From a bacterium (lineage in GTDB: Bacteria > UBA8248), in the NCBI GenBank assembly GCA_022828125.1, contig JAJEJD010000020.1, positions 248,001-312,000 on the forward strand: DNA of 64,000 bases, in the 5' to 3' direction. Within the stretch, counting starts at the first letter, position 1; the number at the start of each line of letters is the position of its first letter. Below are positions 43,486 to 52,819 of the stretch, piece by piece. A program made the translations under genes and the position numbers. Below the pieces are notes generated by a model. The model made no database searches, was not told where the DNA came from, and saw only the letters and a program-made list of their open reading frames with translations.

Positions 43486-44889
43486 TCATGTCCCGGGGAC
43501 AATCAGGCCCGCTCGCTCGACGATAGCCGCGGACGCCGCCTGCGCCTCCTCGCGAATCGCGCGCTCCTCATCTTCCGATATTCTGCTCAAACGCCCCGCC
43601 TCCATGAGCGGCTCGCCGTCCACCCAGACCCAGCGTACCTCCGTCCCGTGCGCCTGATAGGTGAGGATGGAAGGCAGATGGTGGTTCGGGAACATGTGGG
43701 GACCGCTCATGTCGAGTAATATCATGTCCGCCCGCTTGCCCACTTCAATGGAGCCTGTTTCCTCTTCCAGGCCGAGCGCGTGCGCCCCGTTGCGCGTAGC
43801 CATGTCGAGCACCTCCTGCGCCGTGATGGCGGCGGGGTCCTGCTGCACCCCCTTGTGGAGCAGACAGGCGAGGCGCATCTCCCAGAACATGTTGGCGAGG
43901 TCGTTGCAATTCGCGTTGTCCGTACCCAAGGCCACGGGGATGCCGTAACCCAGCATCCGGGGCACGGGCGACACGCCCGAACCCAGATACATGTTGCTCG
44001 AGGGCAGATGCACGGCCTGCGTGCCCGATTCCTTGAGGAGCCTTATATCCTCCTCGCTCAAGTGGATACAGTGGCCCGCCACCAGGCGCTCCGAGAGCAG
44101 CCCCCAGGCCGCCAGGTGCTGCACGACGGGAAGGCCGCCGACTTCCGATTCCATCGGGTCTTCCGATACGTGCGTGGAGACGCGCAGGCCGCGCGCTCCG
44201 GCCCATTCGTCCACCTCGCGGAAGGTCTCGGGCTTCACGTAGACGGGGATGTTCGGCCCCGGCCAGACGAGAACCCGGCCACCGGAGCGGCCGTGGTATT
44301 TATCCACGAGGTATGAAGTCTCCTCGAACACTTCATCCCTCGTCTTGAGACTCGGGGGAAAGGTCTTGCCCCAGGCGGCGATGTGGGAATGCGCCCGCTC
44401 GGCGAGTTTTCCCGAGGGAGAGGTTTCGTTGAAGCTCAAGGCGAAGACGCTCCGCATGCCCGAATCGTCCATGGCCTCTATCATCGCCTCGGCCAGCGGG
44501 ATGGGGACCCGCTCGTTCGTCACCACCGCCGTGGTGCCGGAGCGAATCGCCTCGCACGCGAAGAGTTTTACGGAGAGCGCCGCATCCTCGGGCGTATAGG
44601 CCACCTGGCCGGGCGCCATGACGTTCAGGCGCCAGTCCATCAGCCGCCTGTCCGCGCCCAGGCCGCCCCTGAGCAGAATGCACATGATATGGCTGTGGGC
44701 GTTCACCAGCCCCGGCATGAGCGCCATGCCCTCGCCGTCGATCACCTCTGCCGCGCCCGCGTTTATCCTGGATTCAGAGATCCCGGCGACCCGGCCATCC
44801 TCGACCAGCACGGACCCACGAGGGATGACCTCGCGCTCCTCGTTCTGGGTGAGGACGCAGGCGTTTTCGACCACGAAGCGACCCGCCAT
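43486..44889 (-). CDS. Amidohydrolase of the AtzA/TrzN/SsnA deaminase-chlorohydrolase type
   Basis: This 467-residue metallo-dependent hydrolase has the metal motif LMPGLVNAHSHIMCILLRGGLG (HxH), a third His in LRVSTHVSEDPMES, AGHCIHLSEEDIRLL and the catalytic Asp in ALGTDNANCNDL. C-terminal beta-domain GKRADMILLDMSGPHMFP follows. Relatives deaminate or dechlorinate adenosine derivatives, guanine and s-triazines. GGAGG precedes ATG 44889. With the ring-opening amidohydrolase just downstream it forms a likely two-gene operon for an N-heterocycle. Confidence 0.88.
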   Translation of the reverse strand: MAGRFVVENACVLTQNEEREVIPRGSVLVEDGRVAGISESRINAGAAEVIDGEGMALMPGLVNAHSHIMCILLRGGLGADRRLMDWRLNVMAPGQVAYTPEDAALSVKLFACEAIRSGTTAVVTNERVPIPLAEAMIEAMDDSGMRSVFALSFNETSPSGKLAERAHSHIAAWGKTFPPSLKTRDEVFEETSYLVDKYHGRSGGRVLVWPGPNIPVYVKPETFREVDEWAGARGLRVSTHVSEDPMESEVGGLPVVQHLAAWGLLSERLVAGHCIHLSEEDIRLLKESGTQAVHLPSSNMYLGSGVSPVPRMLGYGIPVALGTDNANCNDLANMFWEMRLACLLHKGVQQDPAAITAQEVLDMATRNGAHALGLEEETGSIEVGKRADMILLDMSGPHMFPNHHLPSILTYQAHGTEVRWVWVDGEPLMEAGRLSRISEDEERAIREEAQAASAAIVERAGLIVPGT

Positions 44890-45033
44890 GAGAATTCCTC
44901 CGCTTTGGTGTTTTCAGCAGGATACGACAAACGTGCGGATTTGAGTATCTCCACTGGAAGCCGCGCCTTGCCAGAGAGGGAAAAGAGCATTATTAGTGTG
45001 AGAAAGAACACGACAACCCGAGGAGAGACGCCG

Positions 45034-45429
45034 ATGTCCAAGATCAAGTTCCTGCAGCACTTCAGCCTCTATTGCCGGGATTTGCCGGCCATGCACAAGT
45101 TCTACAACGAAATCCTGGGACTGCCCGAAATGCCCCGGCCCCACTTCCCCTTCCCCGGCTATTGGTTCGAGGCGGGAGCAGACCACCAGATCCACCTCGC
45201 CAAGGTGAGCGACACGCACGTGAAGCATTCCATCAGCGATAATGAAGACAGCTACATGGACCACCACATCGGGATGGTGACCGAGGACCTGGCAGGCATG
45301 AAGGAGAGGCTCAAGGCGAACGACATCCCGTTTCACGACGAGCCTTACGGTTATCCCCAAATCTTCTTCCGGGATCCGGAAAACAACCTGATCGAGGTCG
45401 CGTCCACGGCGATGTTCGACATGGAGTAA
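45034..45429 (+). CDS. VOC/glyoxalase-family protein
   Basis: This 131-residue protein of the vicinal-oxygen-chelate superfamily starts with KIKFLQHFSLYCRDLPAMHKFYNEILGLPE and ends FFRDPENNLIEVAST. Both repeats of the fold are present, with likely metal ligands His (LQHFSL), His (QIHLA) and Glu (LIEVA). ATG 45034 has AGGAG 8 nt upstream. It is divergent from the AtzA-like gene and first of a plus-strand run with RidA, an FAD enzyme and a cyclase. A similar VOC gene lies at 58468. Confidence 0.82.
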   Translation: MSKIKFLQHFSLYCRDLPAMHKFYNEILGLPEMPRPHFPFPGYWFEAGADHQIHLAKVSDTHVKHSISDNEDSYMDHHIGMVTEDLAGMKERLKANDIPFHDEPYGYPQIFFRDPENNLIEVASTAMFDME

Positions 45430-45562
45430 CGGGCACGGACCAGGTGGTGCGCATTCCGCTTGGAGATTCCCCGTATACCCGGCCGTGAAGCTCAATCACG
45501 CGGCACAGGAGCGCCATCGCCGACACATCCACGTTCTTGCGCTGATTTCTGGAGACCAAACC

Positions 45563-45973
45563 ATGTCATTCCAAAAATTCCATACCACGCAGGTGACCGC
45601 CGGGGCGGGCAGTTACTCACAAGGCCTTCTGGCGGGCAGGACGCTCTATCTCGCGGGTCAGACCGGAGAGGGTCTCGACGGAACCCCGCCCACACTCGGC
45701 GACGCCGCGGCCCAGGCGCGTCAGGCGTGCGAGAACATCCGTCAGCTTCTCGCCGAGGCGGGCGGCGACCTCTCCCACGTCGTGAAACTCACGAACTACA
45801 TCACCGACAGGGCGTACCGAAAGCCCGTCTACGCGGTGATCGCGGAATACTTCGGCCCCCATGCGCCCGCGAGCACGGGCGTGATCGTGGACGGGCTGGC
45901 TTCCGAGGATTTTCTCGTCGAAATCGACGCCACGGCCTATATTCCCGATATCGGAGAGGTAAACGAGGATTGA
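45563..45973 (+). CDS. RidA/YjgF/UK114-family protein
   Basis: RidA-family proteins hydrolyse reactive enamine/imine intermediates, and relatives act as amidohydrolases in pyrimidine and aromatic catabolism. This 136-residue member has GAGSYSQGLLAGRTLYLAGQTGEG, ENIRQLLAEAGGDLSHVVKLTNYITD and APASTGVIVDGLASEDFLVEIDATAYI. The conserved Arg of housekeeping RidA (P-x-R-x-x-V) is replaced by the APASTGVIV segment, so it is likely a diverged catabolic subtype. GGAG lies 8 nt upstream of ATG 45563. Confidence 0.85.
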   Translation: MSFQKFHTTQVTAGAGSYSQGLLAGRTLYLAGQTGEGLDGTPPTLGDAAAQARQACENIRQLLAEAGGDLSHVVKLTNYITDRAYRKPVYAVIAEYFGPHAPASTGVIVDGLASEDFLVEIDATAYIPDIGEVNED

Positions 45974-46063
45974 GAAATACGGCGCAAAAGGGCAGAATAG
46001 GGACACATATCGACCAGTTCGCAAGCAGCCCGTGAGGCTGAGTCCTTTCAGAGGAGAGGGATC

Positions 46064-47650
46064 ATGACCGAATCTTACGATGGATTGTTCGTCGGCGGCG
46101 GACACAACAGCCTGGTATGCGCCGCCTATCTGGCGAAAGCCGGGAAAAAGGTAGCCGTTCTGGAACGCGCAGATGTCGCCGGCGGGGGCTGCTCCACGCA
46201 TGAAGTCACACTGCCGGGCTTCAAGCACAATCTGCACTCGAACTACTACGTGGGTCTGGAGAGAAGTCCCATACTGCGCGATCTGGAACTCCACGAATAC
46301 GGCTTCAGCCTCATCTTCCCGGAGTTCCAGCAAGGCTGCGTCTTCAGCGACGGCACGGCGTTCGTCATCCACCGCGACGTGGAAAAAACCATCAAGTCGA
46401 TAGAGCGTATCAACAAAAACGACGCAAGAACCTACCGGGACCTCCACGTCAAATTCACCGAGGGTATGCTCGACATCATCACCTCCTTCATGTACTGCGC
46501 CCCCCTGCCGCCGGAGGAATTGAAAGAACGATTTGCGGGGCCGCTGGGGCGTGAGTTCTTAAGCTACGCGAACCTCAGCATGTACGAGGCGGTGGACCAG
46601 CACTTCGAAGACGACAGGCTGCGTGTGCTGTTCAAACTCTTCCTCGGCTCATTCACTCTCGAGAACACGCCCACGACCGGCATCTTCTTCCCGAGAATAT
46701 TCTCGCGCATCGCGAGCTTCGCCCTGCCCGTCGGCGGTTCTGTGAACTTCACGCGCGCGCTCGAGCGCGTGGTCGAGCGAGGCGGCGGCAAGGTGTTCAC
46801 GAATGCGGAGGTCCGCGAGATCACGGTGGAAAGCGGGGACGCCACCGGCGTCATCCTGGATGACGGCACCCGCATCGAGGCCACAGAGTTCGTGGCGAGC
46901 GGAGTGAACTGGCCGCTCACGGTGCGTCTGGCCGGGGAGGATTACTTCGGCGGCAAACTCGCCAGAGCGGCTCTCGAGTACCAGTGGGCGAGCCACGGGC
47001 TGTGCACCATCCATCTGGCGCTCAAGGAAGCCCCCGACTTCGCGGCCGCGAAATACGAGCCCGACATCAACAAGACGTTCAACATCTTCTGGGGTGCGGA
47101 CTCGACCGAGGAGATCGACGCATGCTTCGAGACGATCCACGACGGTGAACTGCCCAAGCTCATGGGCAACGGCGGCAGCAACAGCCACTTCGACCCGACC
47201 TACTCACCCGAAGGAACGCACGTGGGCTACTGGTGGCCGTTTGCGCCCTTCGAACTCAAAGACGGCGGGGCCGAGGCGTGGGACGCGCGGCGCGAGGAGT
47301 ACACCCAGCACTTCATCGACTCCTGGACGCCGTATGCGCCCAACATCAACCACGACAACATCATGGGCAGCTATCTCTACACGCCGCTCGACATTGTGCG
47401 CATGAACCCGAACTTCGTCCGCGCGAGCCACCACGTGGGCGCCTATATTCCCGAGCAGTTGGGTCACAACCGGCCGCATCCGGACGTGAGCGACTTCCGC
47501 ACGCCGATCGGGAAACTCTATCTCTGCGGTTCAAGCTCGCACGTGGGCGGCGCGGTGACGGGGGCGCCCGGCTACAACTGTGCGAACGCGATTGCGGAGG
47601 ATCTCGCGATCAACCGCTTCTGGGCGCCCGTCGAAACCATGATGGCTTGA
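46064..47650 (+). CDS. Phytoene-desaturase-like FAD-dependent oxidoreductase
   Basis: This 528-residue flavoprotein has the dinucleotide motif YDGLFVGGGHNSLVCAAYLAKAGKKVAVLE at its start, AGGGCSTHEV, and the C-terminal FAD motif LYLCGSSSHVGGAVTGAPGYNCANAI. It is close to the PYROXD2/CrtI-like group rather than to carotenoid enzymes proper, since no carotenoid genes are near. The substrate is unknown. GAGGAG precedes the ATG. It lies between RidA and a cyclase-family gene on the same strand. Confidence 0.85.
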   Translation: MTESYDGLFVGGGHNSLVCAAYLAKAGKKVAVLERADVAGGGCSTHEVTLPGFKHNLHSNYYVGLERSPILRDLELHEYGFSLIFPEFQQGCVFSDGTAFVIHRDVEKTIKSIERINKNDARTYRDLHVKFTEGMLDIITSFMYCAPLPPEELKERFAGPLGREFLSYANLSMYEAVDQHFEDDRLRVLFKLFLGSFTLENTPTTGIFFPRIFSRIASFALPVGGSVNFTRALERVVERGGGKVFTNAEVREITVESGDATGVILDDGTRIEATEFVASGVNWPLTVRLAGEDYFGGKLARAALEYQWASHGLCTIHLALKEAPDFAAAKYEPDINKTFNIFWGADSTEEIDACFETIHDGELPKLMGNGGSNSHFDPTYSPEGTHVGYWWPFAPFELKDGGAEAWDARREEYTQHFIDSWTPYAPNINHDNIMGSYLYTPLDIVRMNPNFVRASHHVGAYIPEQLGHNRPHPDVSDFRTPIGKLYLCGSSSHVGGAVTGAPGYNCANAIAEDLAINRFWAPVETMMA

Positions 47651-47695
47651 AGATGAAGATTTGATTCACGCTTCACGAGGAAAGGATAAAATTTC

Positions 47696-48406
47696 ATGGA
47701 ATTGATCGACCTCTCACAAACTGTGGCGGCGGGTGGATTCGAGCGTCCGTTTCACCCCAAGGTGGCCATCGAGCCGATGATGACGCACGAGGAGTCTTCC
47801 GAAAGATTTCTCGGGAAATTCTCCTTCGCGGCCATGAAGCTCACGCTTTCGGATCACACCGGAAGCCACGTCGACGCCCTGAACCACTACGTTCCCGGAG
47901 ACGCGCCCTCCATCGACCAGTTGCCGCTGGAGCGTTTTTATTCGAGCGCGATCTGCGTGGATTTCTCGGACGTCGCGCCCAAGACCTACATCGAAACCGA
48001 ACACATCGAGCGCGAACTGGACAAACACGGGCTTTCCATCGAAGAGGGCGACGCCTTCTTGTACTACACGGGGCATTTCGAGAAGTCGTTCAAGGACCCG
48101 AACCCCGATGTATGGTGGAAAGAATTCGCAGGCCTGAGCCGGCCCGCCACCGAGTATCTCGCCGATCGGGGGGTGCGCAACATCGGCTGTGAGGCGTTCA
48201 CGATAGAAAACCCCACGCAGATGTTCCCCGAATCGGAAGAACCCTACCCCTCTCACCAGGTATGCAAGGAGCGGGGGATGCTCAACACCGAGAATCTGGT
48301 GATTCCCGAACGCCTGGTGGGCAAGCGCTTCACCTTCCTCTGCCTGCCCATCAAGCTGAAAGACGCTACCGGCTCGCCCGTGCGCGCCGTGGCGGTGCTG
48401 GACTGA
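47696..48406 (+). CDS. Cyclase-family (kynurenine formamidase-like) metal hydrolase
   Basis: This 236-residue protein has the family metal motif SDHTGSHVDALNHYVPG (HxGSHxDxxxH). It also has GDAFLYYTGHFEKSF (the catalytic-region segment, usually LLxTGW) and ends ATGSPVRAVAVLD. Relatives include kynurenine formamidase and isatin hydrolase, i.e. amide or lactam hydrolysis. It is last in the plus-strand run from 45034 and ends 1 nt before the convergent amidohydrolase. Confidence 0.85.
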   Translation: MELIDLSQTVAAGGFERPFHPKVAIEPMMTHEESSERFLGKFSFAAMKLTLSDHTGSHVDALNHYVPGDAPSIDQLPLERFYSSAICVDFSDVAPKTYIETEHIERELDKHGLSIEEGDAFLYYTGHFEKSFKDPNPDVWWKEFAGLSRPATEYLADRGVRNIGCEAFTIENPTQMFPESEEPYPSHQVCKERGMLNTENLVIPERLVGKRFTFLCLPIKLKDATGSPVRAVAVLD

Positions 48407-48407
48407 A

Positions 48408-49298
48408 CTAGAGATTAAAGCCGAAGAGCACGTTCGCGTTTCCGAAGGCGGCCTTTTCGATCTCCCCCTCGGCGATGCCGCCCCGGCGCATGGCGCGAAT
48501 CGCCCGGGGAATGCAGTAAAGATCGTTCGAGGTGTAGGGGATGAGGTCGGAGTTGAGCATCATTCGCCCTGCCCCGTGACGCCGAACCCATTCCACGACT
48601 GCTGCGGGAGGAATCGGCCGAAGCCTGCTTCCCAGGCTCGTCGCACACCAGGCGCCCGTCTGCTCGTGAACGAAATCCACTATCGTCGCATCCACATGGT
48701 CGATAACGAGCAGAGAGTGGTCGAGACCTGCGGCGTCGATGACTTCCAGATCCATCTTCAGGTAATGAAGCCTGAATTCCTCGGGCGAAATATCTCCCTG
48801 CGTATTCACGCCGCCCAGGAATTCTTGCGGGTTCTTGTAGGTGGGCGTATGAAGGATCAAAGGTTTTTTCAGTTCCGCCGCGAGGCGCGCCTGCGCTTCG
48901 AGACACTTGGCCTGTTCTTCCAAATCCCAGGAAAAACCGAAATACTGGCCCGGATCGAGACCCACTTCGCCAAGAGCGGCGACTCTTTGGCTTTCCAGAT
49001 AGCCAGGTAGCGCGTCGATGAGCCGCTCCCAGTCGTCGACCCGCGTCATCGAACTGACGCCCACGGCGCACATGGCGCGAATGTGGTGTTTGGCTTCGGC
49101 GGCCTCGGCCATCCTGAGCGGACTCTCCCAAAGCCTCCTCACGTCTTCCGGTCCGGGCGCGCGCTTCCATATCTCGCGGTGCACATGGGGGTTCCCGCAG
49201 GAGAGGACGGAACCCACCATCCCGCACATGCTCTGGAGTTCCCAGTCGTCGAAACTGAATCCATGCAGGTGGTTGTGGCAGTCGATGAACCTGTCCAT
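48408..49298 (-). CDS. Amidohydrolase-family protein (TIM-barrel, amidohydrolase 2/TatD-like)
   Basis: From ATG 49298 (GAGG 7 nt upstream) this 296-residue protein starts MDRFIDCHNHLHGFSFDD (HxH metal motif). It has ALGEVGLDPGQ, PLILHTPTYKNP (third His), LLVIDHVDAT (fourth His) and MMLNSDLIPYT (catalytic Asp). These indicate an amidohydrolase-fold metal enzyme. The substrate is unknown. Its ATG is one nucleotide after the methyltransferase stop, so the two are coupled. Confidence 0.83.
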   Translation of the reverse strand: MDRFIDCHNHLHGFSFDDWELQSMCGMVGSVLSCGNPHVHREIWKRAPGPEDVRRLWESPLRMAEAAEAKHHIRAMCAVGVSSMTRVDDWERLIDALPGYLESQRVAALGEVGLDPGQYFGFSWDLEEQAKCLEAQARLAAELKKPLILHTPTYKNPQEFLGGVNTQGDISPEEFRLHYLKMDLEVIDAAGLDHSLLVIDHVDATIVDFVHEQTGAWCATSLGSRLRPIPPAAVVEWVRRHGAGRMMLNSDLIPYTSNDLYCIPRAIRAMRRGGIAEGEIEKAAFGNANVLFGFNL

Positions 49299-49299
49299 T

Positions 49300-50091
49300 T
49301 TATGCCTCAGGTTTTCTTGCAAGAAAGGCGTAGCGGTTGAGACTGAAAAAATACTCCCCGCGCTCGCCCAGCGCCATCAAATCCTCCGCCCAGGCTTTAG
49401 CCTCTTCCTTCGCCACGCCACCCATTCGGATGACGAAGGGCACGATGACGCTCACCATGCCGTGGCTGTAGTTCTCCGCAGGATACTCCGTATTGAGAAG
49501 AGGCAAAACCCTTGAGTCGATGATCTCGAAGCCTGCGCCTTGCAGCAGGGACGACAATCTCCTCGGCAGGTGGGGGTCCGCCAGATGCGCGTCCCATGCG
49601 GTGAAAATCCGCTTCGCCCGTTCGGCGTCCTGCGCGTTCCACACGAGCGAACCCCAATCCGTGTCCATGATGAGGGCGCGGCCACCCGACCGCAGAACGC
49701 GGAAAAGCTCCGCAAGGGCGGCTTCCATGTCGGTGACGTATTCATACACCTGGGAGATGATGGCCGCATCGAAACCGCCATCCTCGAAAGGGAGGCTCAG
49801 CACATCGGCCTCGCGGAACGACACCTGCGGCTGCGATGCGCATCGCGCCTCGGCGAGGGTGAGCATGGGCGCGCTCTTGTCCACGCCGAAAACGGCGCCC
49901 CCCTCCCCCACCATGCGCCCGGCTTCCAGCGTCATGAAACCGGGGCCGGAACCCAAATCGAGCACGCGCTCGCCCGGCCGGGGAGCGACCATCTCCAGAA
50001 GGACGCCTCGCTGCGCGGCCACGTCCGCCGTCGTGTAGACGGCCTCGACGCGCCGTGCCGCTTTCTCATCAAAACCGGGTGGCTGGCTCAT
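49300..50091 (-). CDS. SAM-dependent methyltransferase (class I)
   Basis: This 263-residue UbiE-like methyltransferase has motif I VLDLGSGPGFMTLEAGRMVG, an acidic ribose-binding loop VFGVDKSAPML, the DGGFDAAIISQVYEYVTDMEAALAELFRVLRSGGRALI post-motif region and a variable C-terminus. The acceptor is unknown. It is directly upstream of, and coupled to, the amidohydrolase gene. Confidence 0.85.
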   Translation of the reverse strand: MSQPPGFDEKAARRVEAVYTTADVAAQRGVLLEMVAPRPGERVLDLGSGPGFMTLEAGRMVGEGGAVFGVDKSAPMLTLAEARCASQPQVSFREADVLSLPFEDGGFDAAIISQVYEYVTDMEAALAELFRVLRSGGRALIMDTDWGSLVWNAQDAERAKRIFTAWDAHLADPHLPRRLSSLLQGAGFEIIDSRVLPLLNTEYPAENYSHGMVSVIVPFVIRMGGVAKEEAKAWAEDLMALGERGEYFFSLNRYAFLARKPEA

Positions 50092-50294
50092 GCGGCGTAT
50101 TCCCTGCCCTTGTAATGGGTCAAAAGAAAGGTGAAGTGTCCTCGCCCGCGCAGGGGGAAGTCAAGCGTCTCACGCTCCTTCATTTGCACGAAAATCGCCT
50201 CATCGCGCAGCATTTCCCGCAAAAAATTCCCCAAACCTATAGCCGGGAACCCGGCGGATGATTTCGTCTTTTCGCGAGCATGGGCCGCCCGCCA

Positions 50295-50324
50295 TTGACG
50301 CGCGTTTTCCCCAGAACCTATAAG
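50295..50324 (+). promoter_or_regulatory. Strong predicted promoter of the MFS pair
   Basis: TTGACG (50295-50300, 5/6) and TATAAG (50319-50324, 5/6) with an 18-nt spacer lie about 45 nt upstream of the first MFS start codon, in a gap without genes. Confidence 0.65.
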
Positions 50325-50368
50325 CCTAATGAAAAGTATTTCGCGCTCCCATCATCAATGGACTTTCC

Positions 50369-51565
50369 ATGTCCCCATCGAAGATATTCAACCTTTTCGC
50401 GATTGCGGGCAGTCACGCCGTCAACGCCTTCTACACGCAGCTTCTCATACCCGTACTCCCGCTCATCGTCGCTGAATTCGAGCTCAACTACGTGCAGGCG
50501 GGCCTCATCGTAACAACCTATTCGGTGGCGAACAGCGTCTTTCAGTTCCCACTATCCTTCATATCGGACTACACCCGGCGCTGGCGGACCGTGCTGGCCC
50601 TTTCCCTGCTCACCCAGGCGCTGCCCGTTCTGCTCTACGGCTACGCGGCGAACTACTCCCTTCTGCTGTTGTTCGTCTTCATCGGCGGCATCGGAAGCGC
50701 GGCTTACCATCCGCCGGCCGTCGCGCTCATCACGCGCGAACTGCCCGAAAGGCGCGGGTTCTGCACAGGCTTGTTCAACGGCGGGGGCGAAATGGGGAAC
50801 ATCATCTCGCCCGCCATCGTCGGCTGGCTCGCCGTCTATCTGGCAAGCTGGCGCATGGCGGCGCAGTTCTACGTCATACCCGGCGTCATCTGGGCGGCGC
50901 TTATCTGGTTTCGCTTTCAGGATCAACTCGGAGAGCGCCTCCCCTTCCGCCAGGCGGCGAGGTCCACTTTCGGTGCGCTGTTCCGCAACAAGTCTCTCAT
51001 GCTCCTCATCGCCCTCTCCTCGTTCCGGATCATGGGCTTTCGCGGCTTCATGGCCTTTTTGCCGCTCCTTCTGGCGGAGCAATTCGGCTTCGACACCAAA
51101 GGAGTGGGCTGGCTGCTCAGCATCTACTTTCTCATCGGTTCGACCACGTCCATCATCATCGGAAGGTGGTCGGACAAAACGGGCAGGACCAAGCTCATCG
51201 TCGTGCTTACATTCATGTGCGCCACCGCCATGGCCTCCCTTACCTGGGTTGCCAGCGTGACGACGCTCTTGCTCGCGCTTTTAGCCGTCGCCTGCATTCT
51301 CACGCCGGTGCCCACCCTGGTGCTGGCGGTCGGTACGGAATTAGTGGACGAGCGGGTGCGCTCGAGTTCGGTGGGAATGATCTATGGCTTCAACGAGGCG
51401 GCCAGCGCGCTCTCACCGCTCGTCGGCGGCCTCGTGGCCGAAGCGATGGGGCTTCAAATGGCGTTCAGCTTCTACGCCTCGATGTTCGTTATCGGCGGGT
51501 TCATCGCCATCTTCCTGCACAGGGAAAGCGCCCTTCAGCCCCAGGCGCAGGGAGGCGAGACATGA
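50369..51565 (+). CDS. MFS transporter (first of a coupled pair)
   Basis: This 398-residue major-facilitator protein has about 12 hydrophobic segments. The loop 2-3 motif is FISDYTRRWRTV (compare GxxxDRxGRR) and its counterpart in the second half is GRWSDKTGRTKLIVV. It resembles fosmidomycin-resistance-type or small-acid exporters. No classical ribosome site precedes the ATG. Its stop overlaps the start of a second MFS gene (ATGA), so the two may form a heteromeric transporter or handle substrate and product of the neighbouring catabolic genes. Confidence 0.85.
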   Translation: MSPSKIFNLFAIAGSHAVNAFYTQLLIPVLPLIVAEFELNYVQAGLIVTTYSVANSVFQFPLSFISDYTRRWRTVLALSLLTQALPVLLYGYAANYSLLLLFVFIGGIGSAAYHPPAVALITRELPERRGFCTGLFNGGGEMGNIISPAIVGWLAVYLASWRMAAQFYVIPGVIWAALIWFRFQDQLGERLPFRQAARSTFGALFRNKSLMLLIALSSFRIMGFRGFMAFLPLLLAEQFGFDTKGVGWLLSIYFLIGSTTSIIIGRWSDKTGRTKLIVVLTFMCATAMASLTWVASVTTLLLALLAVACILTPVPTLVLAVGTELVDERVRSSSVGMIYGFNEAASALSPLVGGLVAEAMGLQMAFSFYASMFVIGGFIAIFLHRESALQPQAQGGET

Positions 51566-52764
51566 GCCGGGCACAGGAACTCGACGCGAGTTTAGGTGAA
51601 GGCGGCCCTGCGCAGGAGATTCCCTGGGGGGCGCTCGCCATCCTGTTCACCGCCCACTTCGTGGTGGACGGCACGGTGAATTTCATAGCGCCCCTCCTGC
51701 CCCTGATTCGGGAGCAATTCCAGGTCTCACTCTCAACGGGCGGCCTGCTCCTTACCTTCGTCTCGATGAGCGCGGCGCTCTCACAACCCGTGACGGCGAT
51801 TCTGGTAGACCGCTGGCCGCGCCTCCCCTGGCTCGCCGTGGGGATGGTGGGCAGCGCGCTCTTCATCACCTCCATCGGCTGGGCGCCAAATTTCACGATC
51901 CTTACCGTCATGGCCGCCGTCGGTGGCTCGATGGTCGGCCTTTGCCATCCGGACATGGCGTCGCGCGCGGGTGCTCTATCGGAAAACCGGAAGGGACTCG
52001 TGGTGAGCGTCTTCATCGCCGGAGGACGCGTGGGCCACGGGCTGGGGCCCGTCATCGCCATCGGCATCGTCTCGCTCGGGGGCATGGAATGGCTCTCTGC
52101 GTTCACCTTGGTCGCCGTCGCGATGGCCCTGGCGGTGAAATACGGGCTGCCGGAACCAGAATCGCCCCCGGGGAGCGGCGATAAGAAAGCCTCCATCTGG
52201 GATTTCGTAACAGCGCTGCGTACAGCGGGTACGCCGCTGGTTCTGCTCTCGGGCGTCACGATTTGCCGCGCCGTCGTGAACATCAATTTCATCAGCCTCA
52301 TACCCTCGCTCTATGCCGAACACGGCATGAGCATCTGGAGCGGCGGGGCGGCAAGCGCCATCATGCTCACCTCGGGCGCGCTCGGCGTCCTGGCGGGCGG
52401 TTTTTTGGGAGATCGATTCGGGAAAAAAGAGCTTATCGTCGGCGGCATCGGACTCGGCGCTCTGTGCGTCTGCGCGTTTTTGATTGCGCCGCCCGAGTGG
52501 GGCTTCGTTCTCCTGGCCTTGCTGGGCGTCGCCACCTACCTCCCGATGGGGGTGACGATGGCCTTCGCCCAGCAACTCATGCCCCACAACCGGGGGCTGG
52601 CCAGCTCCATCACACTCGGCCTCTCGTGGTTCATCGCGAGCCTTTCGGTCTATCCGATGTCCGTTCTCGGCGAGTGGTATGGCCTGGCCAACGCCTTCTG
52701 GGCGCTGCCCGGCTTTTTCATCGCCGCGTGCGCGTTCGCGCTCTTCCTGCCGAGAGTCCGCTGA
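51562..52764 (+). CDS. MFS transporter (second of a coupled pair)
   Basis: This 400-residue MFS protein, from ATG 51562 inside an ATGA overlap, has about 12 transmembrane segments. The first-half loop is AILVDRWPRLPWLAVG, the middle linker is GSGDKKASIWD and the second-half loop is GGFLGDRFGKKELIVGG. A long in-frame upstream extension is a shadow of the first MFS gene. It ends just before a hairpin shared with the convergent selenoprotein gene. Confidence 0.87.
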   Translation: MSRAQELDASLGEGGPAQEIPWGALAILFTAHFVVDGTVNFIAPLLPLIREQFQVSLSTGGLLLTFVSMSAALSQPVTAILVDRWPRLPWLAVGMVGSALFITSIGWAPNFTILTVMAAVGGSMVGLCHPDMASRAGALSENRKGLVVSVFIAGGRVGHGLGPVIAIGIVSLGGMEWLSAFTLVAVAMALAVKYGLPEPESPPGSGDKKASIWDFVTALRTAGTPLVLLSGVTICRAVVNINFISLIPSLYAEHGMSIWSGGAASAIMLTSGALGVLAGGFLGDRFGKKELIVGGIGLGALCVCAFLIAPPEWGFVLLALLGVATYLPMGVTMAFAQQLMPHNRGLASSITLGLSWFIASLSVYPMSVLGEWYGLANAFWALPGFFIAACAFALFLPRVR

Positions 52765-52775
52765 TTCGCGCTCAT

Positions 52776-52806
52776 AAAAAAAGACGGCCCCGAGGAGCCG
52801 CCTTTT
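52776..52806. terminator. Possible bidirectional terminator
   Basis: A CGGC/GCCG stem (52785-52788 and 52797-52800) with an inner CC/GG pair is flanked by A7 on the left and TTTT on the right. It lies between the convergent MFS and selenoprotein genes. The stem is short, so confidence is moderate. Confidence 0.5.
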
Positions 52807-52819
52807 CTATTCACTTCGC

